Notes under the pieces: generated by a model
Database searches by the model: none
What the model saw: the letters and a program-made list of their open reading frames with translations, nothing else
Told to the model about the DNA's origin: nothing
Origin: Isoetes taiwanensis
Taxonomy: Eukaryota > Streptophyta > Lycopodiopsida > Isoetales > Isoetaceae
Assembly (NCBI GenBank): GCA_021234155.1
Contig: JAJEKV010000053.1
Coordinates: 9,433,798-9,497,797, forward strand
Reading direction: 5' to 3'
DNA length: 64,000 bases
Translations under genes and position numbers: made by a program
Part shown: piece after piece, positions 12,165-26,644 of the stretch
Numbering within the stretch: position 1 is the first letter of the stretch
Layout of the letters: each line of letters begins with the position of its first letter

Positions 12165-12993
12165 CCTGCAGCCCCAGCTCCATATTCGCAGCAAGACGGA
12201 GCTTCATTCTCACATATAAGCAATACTTGCAGCAAAGCAATGCAATGATTGCCTTGACTTCGACCATGGTAATATCTCCACTTTGTGGTCATACATATTG
12301 TCTATTTTGTCTTATATTCGGGGTTTTAACGACGAATACATGTGTACATGATTGTTCATGGTCCGAGGACTGCGACAACGCTTTAGGAATCCCTTCCTCA
12401 AGGTACATCTATTTCTATTTTGATTACATAATTAGTTTGAGTGTACTTAGATGTAGTTAGTTTCCATCATGTACGTAACTGTATTAACATTTGATTTGGG
12501 GTGGTTTTGTCTTTACTGTAAAGAGGAAATGTATTTGCTTCTGTACTTTACATTTACATGTGCCATGAAGTGCTTTTCTGGAATTCCTTTACAGGGTGTA
12601 TTAATAGGGTGTATTGCATTGACTGTACTTTGCATTTACATGTGATCAGAAATGCATATGAATTTGGTATTTGACTTTCCTTTACATTCAATGCTGAATG
12701 ATGTATTTGATAGGGTGTATTGATAAAATATTTTGTTCTGAAATACATTTGAATTTAGTATTTGGTTTTCCTTTACATTGTGATAGCTATGTAACACTAA
12801 TGTACTTCTATTTTGTCGCTACATTATCAGCAGAAAGTTTGCCTGTAGTAAAAACCTACTTACATTTGTTCTGTTTTGATTTGCATCTGATTGTTTTTTC
12901 TTCAGATTTTGTTTCTATCTACTCTACATCTCCCCTTGATTCTGAATCAAGTGTTTACATTTCTTATTGACACCCAATTGTGTCAATGCAGAC

Positions 12994-13275
12994 ATGGGTA
13001 GTATCAAGAAAGGAAGAAGTAAAACTGCAGGTAAACTAAACAATTCATTCTGAATATAGCAAAATTTCATGTTGTAGGTGAAAAGAAGAATGTTATTGAG
13101 AAGGGGTTGCATTTACCATTCTCAGACATCCCAATTGCTGAACCTGGCACAAAAGATGCTGCTGCTATCGATGTTGGAAGTCCATCCACATCTACATCAC
13201 CTTTGAGAATTGCAACAACTCATAAGCAATCAGTGCAGGATTTACAAACAGAGGGGTATGCGGAAGGTAGGGTGA
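12994..13275 (+). pseudogene. 5' exons of the transposon-borne protease gene (tentative)
   Basis: A start codon at 12,994 opens a short basic exon, MGSIKKGRSKTA, with a GT at 13,031. An AG near 13,077 opens a second exon reading GEKKNVIEKGLHLPFSDIP and on through a Ser/Thr-rich stretch to about 13,267. The lysine-rich start could be a nuclear signal. Exon boundaries are by eye (GT/AG, open frame between), so the model is weak. Further possible exons are MPPVEAELLLLEQLAESPE at 13,922-13,980 and LDDVEEALEIAAKATTKFMVKAD at about 14,230-14,300. Confidence 0.35.
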
Positions 13276-13379
13276 TTACATTCTGATTACATTAAGATTG
13301 CATCTGTTGTAGTTAGAGTTCACTAATGTTCAATATTTTGCAGCAGAGGTTGTTTTCCAAAAAGAGATCCATTAGAGGA

Positions 13380-13920
13380 AATTTGAGATCTCATTTCATC
13401 CCCATAAGAATCCTCCAATGGAATGGCTACCCTCTATTAACTGCAATTAATGCAGCACCAACAACTTCATTGCTGTCGTTTTTCCCCCATAACTTTTGAT
13501 CCACTTGTCAAAATGTTGCGGCATTTGTTGCATTAGATGCGGAATGAAAAGATCTTTCCAATGATATGTGGTTATGATGTATTTCAATATGGTCATATGC
13601 GTTAACCTTAAAAAAATATGATTTTTTGCTTATTTCTTACATATTTATATCGTAAAAGATGTATGAATGGGTTATCACTAGATAGATCTTGTGAAGACGA
13701 ACCCATTGCTACAAAAAGTTTTTGAATCGGAGTTCTAGATCAAAAGTTATAATGAAAAAATGATACTACAGAAGTTAGTTGTAGCTGCATTAATTACAGG
13801 CTGCCACATAATACTGGAATGAGATATACTGGAGCTCTTCTCTTATTGGACAGTTTAAAAAGCTGACATGGCATTTTAAGCATCCCTTAATGGGACAAAA
13901 TGTGATCTCATTTTTCCTCT
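13380..13920. other. No gene seen
   Basis: Stop-rich in all frames; probably intron or spacer of the transposon gene. Confidence 0.4.
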
Positions 13921-14370
13921 AATGCCACCTGTTGAAGCCGAGCTGCTATTATTGGAGCAACTAGCTGAAAGCCCAGAAAGTAATTCTCTCTCCTTTTCAG
14001 AGTTTCTATTTATTTTTTTTTGTATTTTGAAACTTACGTTGGCGTGTTTCTGGTCTAAAATTACTCAAGATGTTGGTGACGACATTGAAAAACGATCCAA
14101 ACCTAGCTTTTTTTCAAGTTGAGGAAAAGGCTTGTTCTTTGGCGGTGCGTGTTTCTTTTTTGTCTTGCTTTCAAAACATTAGAATGAAGCACTTTCTTGT
14201 CTTCGAGACTTGCGACGATTCAAAGGAGCTAGATGATGTTGAAGAAGCCTTGGAGATTGCAGCCAAGGCAACGACTAAATTTATGGTCAAAGCCGATGCC
14301 AAAACAAATTGGAAAAAGAGAGTGCAAACCGGGCGGGGACATCCGTTTGCAAAACGGTAATTGCTAGCTT

Positions 14371-14640
14371 ACATTGACTTACTTATACTTCAGTAGCTTA
14401 TTATATTTTACTCGTTTTGCAGGTCTAAACCACTGGAAACAGAGATTGGAAGGTATCAATTTATGCTTTATTGTCATGGATCAATTGTTAATATGACACT
14501 AACATTGACTTACTTATACTTGAAGAGCTTATTATATTCTACTCGCTTTTCGGTCTAAACCACTGGAAATAGAGATTGGAAGGTATCAATTTATGCTTTA
14601 TTGTCATGGATCAATTGTTAATATGACACTAACATCTTGG
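14371..14640 (+). repeat. 131-bp tandem duplication containing a small exon
   Basis: 'acattgacttacttatact' begins at 14,371 and again at 14,502. Each copy contains the exon-like phrase 'tctaaaccactggaaa' and the same following sequence. The first copy keeps an acceptor (ttttgcag); the second reads cttttcgg, so it has lost the AG. Confidence 0.8.
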
Positions 14641-15536
14641 ATCTAACAACAGAAATGATGACAAGGATAAACTTATGGAATTCACGCCATTCACGCCATT
14701 CAAGAACCGTCCGTACGGTGAAATGAAAGTGGTTGCATCGACATAGCAATTTTATGTGCAACTAACTCTAAAATGAGTAGCCGCCGTGGATCTTTATGGC
14801 GGTAATAACCCGGTTGTAATCGAGCCAGATTTGTTGCTATTCCTTGTCTCTAATGTTAATCTTAATCTAATCCAGTGCTTGTATGAGACATTGCCTTTCG
14901 AGTGGAAGAGCAAAATCTTTTTATCCCCGCTTACAACTATATAAGGTTTAGAGAAGCTACCAAAGAAAGAAAAAGAAAGGGTGAATCAAAATTTGAAGGA
15001 TCACCGAATGTCATTGAAATAGTGAAATCGGGGATGAAGGGGATTGTGGTAGCTAAATGCCATCATATCCTTGCACCTATCCTTGAGAATGACCATTTTG
15101 TCTTTGGGCTGTTTTTACGCCGCACCATCGATTCAAGATCCTACACCGCACCGTGAATTCACGCCTTGAATCCTCTTACGGGTTATCGACGACGAAAAGC
15201 AATCAAAGGGTATGTAATACTTTAAGTTGTTGCTTTGCTTTTCTTCGCTAATTCGGTCTGCTAAATTTCGTGATATGTAGGCTGCACACACAAATGTTAA
15301 CCACATCGATCGGTCAAGTATCTAGAGGCGTCGATTTCATGAAGAGAAATAATGTTAATCGGATTTAGCAAGTAGAGGTGCCACAGCAGCCCGATTTAAC
15401 ATCATGTGGGTTGTATGTGATGGGATTTATGCACAAATATGTTGAAGCTCTTGTCTCTGGTAGAGATATGGAAGTAAGTTGTATGCCTTCCCTTGTATGT
15501 ACTGCATCTCATGTTCCTTTAAATATTTCTAACCTT

Positions 15537-15544
15537 ATTTATGG
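15537..15544 (+). repeat. hAT target duplication, left
   Basis: ATTTATGG, identical to 16,724-16,731. Confidence 0.9.
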
Positions 15545-16723
15545 CAGGGTATTTTTTAAGCGCCCTATATTTTTATAGGGCCAGAAACAACTGGCTACTG
15601 GCCATGTAGAATAAATAACTTGGCGTAGTTTGGCCTGGCGATATTTTGCACCTTCTTGCTAAGATGGCGTAACTGAACTGGCGCAACTATGATATTTTTA
15701 TTTTGCTACATTGACAAATTGGCTACGAGCAAATTTGTGTTGGTTAAGATAGGAACATGCTTTGGTAGTGAAAACACGACGTTGCCCACAACCACCTAGG
15801 TATCTTCCCCAAATAATACATTCAAATTGCTTTGGATCATAGTCCTTATCATCTGCAAATTCATAGCCTTCATCAAGACCCTCAATTTGGCCTATGAAAG
15901 TGGACGTAGACGATGATATAGTGATGCGCCGCTTTGTCCTTGATGCCGCAGGTCCCAAGAACTCATTTATTCCCTTTTGTGAAGCTCCCTCCATGCTGCA
16001 TAAATTTGATGATTGGCATCGACAACTACTTCTGCACATCTGAATAATTTTGCACAACTGAAAAGGGTAAAAACTAACCTGAATTGATGAAGCTAAAGCT
16101 TAGATTGTAGATGGGAATGGATCTCCATCTCAACCAAATCGTGAATACAAATCGGGAGTGCTCTGCAAATGACAATAAAATACAATATTAAAATTATCAT
16201 CCCATTCATATTCAGAGACTAACATCCCATTTATATTTATATTCACATGAACAATGAAACAAATGCATACGAGAAGAACAGGAAAAACACAGGCTCGACA
16301 GGGTAGAATAAACTAAACCTGTATGAAAGGGCAGTTTCTGATGCTAGCTCGGTCAAATTAAAAAATATATATGAAACCCTAATCTTAGAGGACTATAAGT
16401 GGCGATTCTTAGATGGACATATGGACGAGATGTAATATGGTCACCCCCTTACCTATTAAAATTTACCTTAGGTTCTAATTGGCTACCTTGATAAGTTTTT
16501 TCCCACGTACAAAAAATCGAATTGGCCACACCCTGTGCCTAGCCGAATTTAGTAAATATCGAATTGGCTATGAAACGAGTAAAATGTACAAATTCGTGTT
16601 TTGAACTGGCCACTACCCTTCGGCCAGGGCATCAACGTATCCTACTTTGGCGTAGCCAACCATTTCTGGAAAAATATGAATGTGTGGCCAACTGGCCCGC
16701 CGGGGCCACTAAAAAATACCCTG
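15545..16723. mobile_element. Non-autonomous hAT element (1,179 bp)
   Basis: Termini are CAGGGTATTTTTTAAGCG at the left and, as reverse complement, CAGGGTATTTTTTAGTGG at the right: 14 identical bases. The flanks are a perfect 8-bp target duplication, ATTTATGG, at 15,537-15,544 and 16,724-16,731. Length of duplication and CAGGG ends are typical of the hAT superfamily. Many 'tggcca' or 'ttggc' words lie near both ends. A 119-codon minus-strand open frame (15,698-16,057) containing KGINEFLGPAASRTKRR is of unknown origin, either remains of a transposase or a captured fragment. Confidence 0.9.
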
Positions 16724-16731
16724 ATTTATGG
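16724..16731 (+). repeat. hAT target duplication, right
   Basis: ATTTATGG, identical to 15,537-15,544. Confidence 0.9.
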
Positions 16732-17139
16732 ATGTCACAGATTACATCTAAATGGTTCTCTCATGAATACGCCCTGTCACGACGACAATTTCTAATAGAT
16801 GCTTTGGTCATGCATTGTGATGCCAATCCAAAAGAACGTATCAGCCAGCAGTCCTCTGATTTCTGAGCTGATCATGAGTCTGAGTATCTGATTTTGCAAG
16901 ATGAACTATGTAACAGGCTTATATATATCTTTTGTTCACATTTGTGTTCACATTTCCTATCATAAGGAATGTGTAAATGACACTATGTTGAATAGTATAC
17001 TACTGATAGTATACTTTATGACTATGTAAGTTTTTTTTTTTTGAAGAAAAAAGATTTCTGATTTAAAGAAGCCTTGTACCCTTTTTGGTCAATCAAAACA
17101 GTTACTTGATTGTTTCGACTGATATATTTTGTGACCTTG

Positions 17140-17290
17140 TACCACACCACACCCCACAACACCACACCACCACACTCCACCACACCACATCATACCACCA
17201 CACACCACCACCACCTCCCACCACCACACCCCACCACCACCACACACCACACCACCACCCCCCACCACCACCGCCCACACTCCACCATTT
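17140..17290 (+). repeat. CACC-type minisatellite at the left end of the array
   Basis: About 150 bp of irregular CACC, CACA and CCACC words, C-rich on the plus strand. It ends in CACCATTTGGTG and passes directly into the first R repeat. The outermost ten bases, TACCACACCA (17,140-17,149), are the inverse of TGGTGTGGTA at the far right end (40,282-40,291). Confidence 0.85.
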
Positions 17291-17296
17291 GGTGTA

Positions 17297-19710
<2,414 letters not shown>

Positions 19711-19877
19711 CACAGCACTATGCACACTATACCATAGTAAAATGATCATATGATTGATCATATTTAACTTGGGAGACAGCACTGCCACCTCCCATAGGGT
19801 ATAGTGTGCAGGCTGCTCACCAAGTACAGCTCTAGTTTATTCTATCATAATGATTCAGATAATGACATTACTTACCT

Positions 19878-22033
19878 TTAGCATTGAGTGTCTTCATCGA
19901 ACTTTCCATGCATGCATTCCAATGCATATACAATCTTTGATATATCACATTTATTTCCAGGTAGAGACGTTCGTTTAAGACCTGTTATAATTATAAGACG
20001 TGTGGTATTGAACCCATTTGCATGCATTCTTTTTACTGTCCATAGTATCTCAGCCATGCAATCCTCTTGATTACTAGAATAATAAAGAGACAAGACCATT
20101 TTGTAAGCACTATTAATTGGTCTATTTGACGAAAGCCAAATGTATTGAGAATAATTAAATGGAAGTGTACGCCTCTTATCATATTTCTTCAGCACATAAT
20201 CTCCTCTTTGGCTATCAATAATACTGATTTCAAGGCTGAGAAAATGAGTTTTTTTGCAATACAGATTATCTTCACTAACTTCCATAACTTCAAGTTCTGG
20301 TTTGATCTCTAAAAAGTTCAAAGGATATATCGTAAACGGATCATTTAGATGAACATATGATCCTGGTTTCAAAAACTTCATAATTTTTGGATTGTTGAGA
20401 ACACACAGATCATCAATGAATCTGCTGGGTTTTTTGAATAGTTTAAGCAATTCAAATTCTCGTAAATTGATTAACTTGACAATGAAATTGTATTCATAGT
20501 ACGCTAGATATAGGTTACACCAAATAGGCAAACATGATAAGCCCATTGGAATACCTTTGATTTGTCTCCATGCTCTATCACCTAAGCGAATATAACTGTG
20601 ATTTATGAGCCATCTATTCCAATTTATAATTTCCACTTGTGAAATCTCCTCCAGCAATTTGACTTAAAGTTTTTCTTTTTTCAAGCTACCTTAGAATAAG
20701 CATACATTTCATGGTTAAAGGCACACAATTTTAGGCCTTTCTGTTTTGCTAAGAAGAAAGCCTCTTTTATTATCCATGAAATTGCATTATCTAGACTGTC
20801 ATCACCGAGTAGAGGGATCATTTCATAACATCTGGAGATATCCCCAACAAAAATGTTATGAATAGATTTGGGTAGATTTAAAGCCACTTGTGTGGTTGAA
20901 TCAAATACCCAAAAGCTTCGTGTCTCAATTCTATGGAAAATTTTCAGGAAATTATCATAATTATGTGCTTTCTCCTTGAATAACTCTGCTATATTCTGTA
21001 ATATAGATGTCAGCAGAGTTGCTACTTCTGAAAATAAGCAATTGGCAGCATTTGTTAACCATCTCATTGCATCCTTGTGGGCTTTATATATTCCCATCAA
21101 ATATGGTAGTTTGATACTTTTAATAGTCAAGTTCGGCAGTAGGTCATGTATTTCCCTTAAAATTTCTTGTTGACATCTGCTTATTGGTAACCATTCACCA
21201 GTCCCATCTTTATAGGCTTCAAAATCTGCACTGGATAATCTCTCTAGTGCTAGCAATCTTAATACCTTTTTGCAGATAAATGACGGTGTATTTGCTGCTT
21301 TGTCTATGCCAGCAACATGTACATGAGATTTTAGCCACTTCAAGTTTTGCATGGCATTTTGATTTCGATCCAAATCAGAGTTTCTGATTTTTTTATTTCT
21401 CCACAATGATGCATTGATGTATGATCTAATGATCATTTTTACATGTCCATTCTGGTATGGAACCTTATATTGGTTTGCCACATAATCTGATAGAATGCTC
21501 CATGTTGTTAGCAGTGTTTCCTCAATTTCCAATTTTGACACTCTTCTTAACGGAATATTGTTTAGGCCCTTTGCTGTTTCAGATTTCAATATCTTGTTTG
21601 AGATTATTGACAGGTCCATGGTAGTTACATGTGTGCCAAACTCCCCATATCCCTTTCTAAATCTCTCAAATTTCTTTGAAACAGTACAAGCGCATTCAGG
21701 AATTTTAGAGCATGAAAAACTACAAAAGGTATCATTAGGATCATACCAGTACGATTGCATGTTGTTTGTATATTTCCACCCGAACTTTACTTGCTCCAGA
21801 ACTTCTTCTCCATCCATTTGGTAAATTTCTTCAAGGCATTTTCTGAATAGTGTCTTGATATTTATGTGTTCAAATGCCCTGCACGTATACAACACATGGA
21901 TAAAGAATTTCTTCTCTTTTGCTTCTTTTGTCAGCATAAACTTCCCATTTTCTTTTATTACTGATTTGCCAAGCAATAAAGCTTCTTCAATCTGTTTATT
22001 ATCATAGGGTATTTCGTCCTTATCATCTTCCAT
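19878..22033 (-). pseudogene. Penelope-like reverse transcriptase, unit 1
   Basis: About 720 codons in two frames, 22,033-20,681 and 20,657-19,878. They are split by a change in a T-rich run near 20,670, where unit 2 reads through. RT motifs in order: a DKAAN word (finger region), LMGIYKAHKD, motif A GDISRCYEMIPL, motif B QIKGIPMGLSC, motif C FIDDL (20,407-20,420), then HFLSLEISIIDSQRG and KKYDKRRTLPFNYS. The order and wording resemble Penelope-like RTs (DK-x, LPK-HK, D--SLYT-IP, G-AMGSPLSP, RY-DD, FLD). They resemble even more a group of animal RTs with GIPMGTNCAP and RYIDD. No GIY-YIG endonuclease follows. The start MEDDKDEIPYDNK is the first Met of a frame conserved in all three units. Putative catalytic Asp residues are present. 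Confidence 0.7.
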
Positions 22034-22406
22034 TCTCTTTGCCCTCGTGAATCATATTTACCCAAATCATGTGAAAACTAGAGCATTTTTAATTGCCCAT
22101 GTAGGCTAAGAGTCAAATTTCAGCATTGTTAGTTATGTGAACACACAAATCGTGTTCTGTTCTATTATATTACTTTTGATCCTTCTTGAAATATTTGGAA
22201 AGACTTATGAAAACTATGCTAAACAAGCTTTGTTTTGGATGAAAGGAACTTGCAAATGAAGCACCAATTTGAATGATTCGGAATGAAGACACCAAGTACA
22301 AATTAGATATTAAGACTGAGCTGCTGCGAATTCCATTAAAGAGTACCAAATGACTAAAAACAAGGATAATTTCACTCCAAGATCAGAGACATCAAGATCA
22401 AATTGA
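22034..22406. other. Spacer between ORF1 and RT, unit 1
   Basis: AT-rich with stops in all frames; conserved among the three units with small indels. No signal recognised. Confidence 0.6.
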
Positions 22407-23234
22407 TCACTGATATTTTAGTTTCTTTGGAGTTATATATGAAGACATTCCAAGTGCTTGGCCGACAGATGTAACAGAAGTTGCCGGAGTTGCTTGACTG
22501 CTGCTACCACGACTACCATTACCAAAGCTCACCTGTGAGTTTGGTATGTATCCACGTGTACGTGAATGTTGAGGAGTGAAATACCTTCCTCTGCCTCCTC
22601 TGTTTCTGCCACGTCCCCTAGTGGTATAATGAGATGTAACAGCAGAATTCATGACAGAATTGGCTTCATTAGCAGTTTCATTTAGGTTTAAAGTAAACCT
22701 CTTTGTAGGAGCATTACGTTTTCTGGCCAAACTTGCACTGAATTCTTGTGGAAGAAATAACTGTTCAATATAGCGTGGCCCTTCGTTTTCACCATAACTC
22801 TGAAGTAACCTTGTTTTTCCCTCTGCATACTCTTCAGCTGTTGTTATCATTAATTCTCTGGTGTACATGAAGACCACCAAAGCTCTTATAGCTTCTTTTG
22901 TAGAATCAAGAAGCAGACACTGTATAAAGGATATAAATTGCACTTCCAGTTTATCAGATGTCATCCAGCAGCTATCCATGTTATTTGCCAAGAACCATAA
23001 GGCATGATCAAACCATAAGATATTGCTTTTGGGGCATTGGTCACCTTGCTGGCATGTACATTTTATGAATGGTCTGTTGTAATTCCAGACCAGCTTATAA
23101 TAATCCTTACTCCGTTTGATCAGAGGGGGAATTTTACCTTTGCAGTGAAGTTTAACTGGTTTGGAGCATCTACCAGCATCAAACACTTCCATGGAGATGT
23201 CTTTTAAAATTACCTCGCCCTGCACAGAACTCAT
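22407..23234 (-). CDS. ORF1 C-terminal part, RGG-tailed, unit 1
   Basis: Begins MSSVQGEVILKDIS. It has a conserved CTCQQGDQCPKSN stretch with three cysteines that could bind metal, a helical middle, then TTRGRGRNRGGRGRYF near residues 205-222, an RGG-type box typical of RNA-binding proteins. The tail is Ser/Thr/Gln-rich. Comparison with unit 2 suggests ORF1a and ORF1b were one frame: unit 2 keeps a 10-base stretch (GGTGGAGAAA on the coding strand) that units 1 and 3 lack, and with it the upstream frame runs into this one. I infer a nucleocapsid-like ORF1 product. Family not recognised. Confidence 0.55.
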   Translation of the reverse strand: MSSVQGEVILKDISMEVFDAGRCSKPVKLHCKGKIPPLIKRSKDYYKLVWNYNRPFIKCTCQQGDQCPKSNILWFDHALWFLANNMDSCWMTSDKLEVQFISFIQCLLLDSTKEAIRALVVFMYTRELMITTAEEYAEGKTRLLQSYGENEGPRYIEQLFLPQEFSASLARKRNAPTKRFTLNLNETANEANSVMNSAVTSHYTTRGRGRNRGGRGRYFTPQHSRTRGYIPNSQVSFGNGSRGSSSQATPATSVTSVGQALGMSSYITPKKLKYQ

Positions 23235-23239
23235 ATTGT

Positions 23240-23956
23240 TTATAGCATCTCTGTAACATTCTGCCTTAAACTCATCAATGCATTGATAGCTGTAAGTGTG
23301 ATTAAAGCATCAAGACTGAAAGGGGCCACTAGTTGTAATGACCACATGGTCCACATCTTATTGCCGTTGCTTGCAGCCAGATCCTCCACAACCCTAACAG
23401 GGATAATAGGGTATATATGAGCTTTGAAGCTCTCAGGAGATATGTCATCTGGTTGGGCTTGAGGCTCATCATTTATAATGTTTGTTGCCTCTTCACATAA
23501 CTCCTTTCCTTGCAGTAAAGGATGAGATTTAACAGGCATGGTAGGCATGGCAGTGGTAAGGTTATGTACCCCTTCCACATTTGCTCGCAGCAGGGCCACT
23601 ATGAACTTATTTATGGTACCTAGGCATTCTTTGATCTGCTCATAATCTTTTCTGAGAATGTTTGCAAGCTGGCTCCTGAAGTGCATTAGTTTATCCATTG
23701 GGTTCCTATTTCCAAATATTTCCAACCACATAGCAATATCAAAATTGGCTAGGATGGACTCACCATCATTTTGACTAGCCTGTTCATGCCTTATGAGGAA
23801 TTCATGGAACTCCCTGTCTTTTATCTGACTGAGCAAGGCTTGAGCTAAAGGTGAAGGTGCTGGCATTTCTTCCAGATAACCAAGCTCCAATAGTTCACTA
23901 GCCCAAGTCTGGCTTGCTTCATTTCGTGCCATCTGTTCCACATTCAGAAGTGTCAT
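23240..23956 (-). CDS. ORF1 N-terminal part, unit 1
   Basis: A 238-codon frame beginning MTLLNVEQMARNEASQTW. It is mainly helical and acidic, with no motif I recognise. In units 1 and 3 it ends early as ALMSLRQNVTEML after a 10-bp deletion near 23,280. In unit 2 the same place reads GGESIDEFKAEC. It starts about 130 bp inside U, directly after the R repeat in the coding direction, so R would act as leader and promoter. Units 1 and 3 are identical in this frame as far as I can see, which implies recent duplication or conversion. Confidence 0.55.
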   Translation of the reverse strand: MTLLNVEQMARNEASQTWASELLELGYLEEMPAPSPLAQALLSQIKDREFHEFLIRHEQASQNDGESILANFDIAMWLEIFGNRNPMDKLMHFRSQLANILRKDYEQIKECLGTINKFIVALLRANVEGVHNLTTAMPTMPVKSHPLLQGKELCEEATNIINDEPQAQPDDISPESFKAHIYPIIPVRVVEDLAASNGNKMWTMWSLQLVAPFSLDALITLTAINALMSLRQNVTEML

Positions 23957-24085
23957 TTAGTTAGTTAAGATATGGTAGGTGAATCAAAATAATCTATATT
24001 CCATGAAAGTACTTGTATTTGATCAGAATATAAATTTAGCACTCCAACTAAGGAGTGCAGGGCGGGTGACTGTGCACATAGTGTG

Positions 24086-26477
<2,392 letters not shown>

Positions 26478-26644
26478 CACAGCACTATGCACACTATACC
26501 ATAGTAAAATGATCATATGATTGATCATATTTAACTTGGGAGACAACACTGCCACCTCCCATAGGGTATAGTGTGCAGGCTGCTCACCAAGTATCGCTCT
26601 AGTTTATTCTATCATAATGATTCAGATAATGATATTACTTACCT

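Larger units (their letters stand above)
14902..16866 (+). pseudogene. Ulp1-like (C48) cysteine protease gene of a DNA transposon
   Basis: The plus strand shows the parts of an Ulp1/SENP-type protease. A histidine in ENDHFVFG (His codon 15,094-15,096) would be the catalytic His. The Gln and Cys lie in QQPDLTSCGLYVMGFM, Cys codon 15,405-15,407. The last exon, 16,741-16,866, reads EYALSRRQFLIDAL and ends at a stop. The exon ending GRDME at 15,473 joins the last exon in phase 0. The intron between them is 1,267 bp only because a hAT element sits in it; without it the intron is 80 bp. After FVFGLF the frame shifts, and the region between the His and Cys exons has stops, so it is a pseudogene. Ulp1-type proteases are known passengers of several plant DNA transposons (for example some MULEs). 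It lies in the left arm of the 35.9-kb insertion and points inward. Confidence 0.65.

Noticed and set aside
17140-17290. CRISPR-like or coding meaning of the CACC block
   Set aside because: No constant repeat and spacer pattern; it is a simple irregular minisatellite in a eukaryotic setting.
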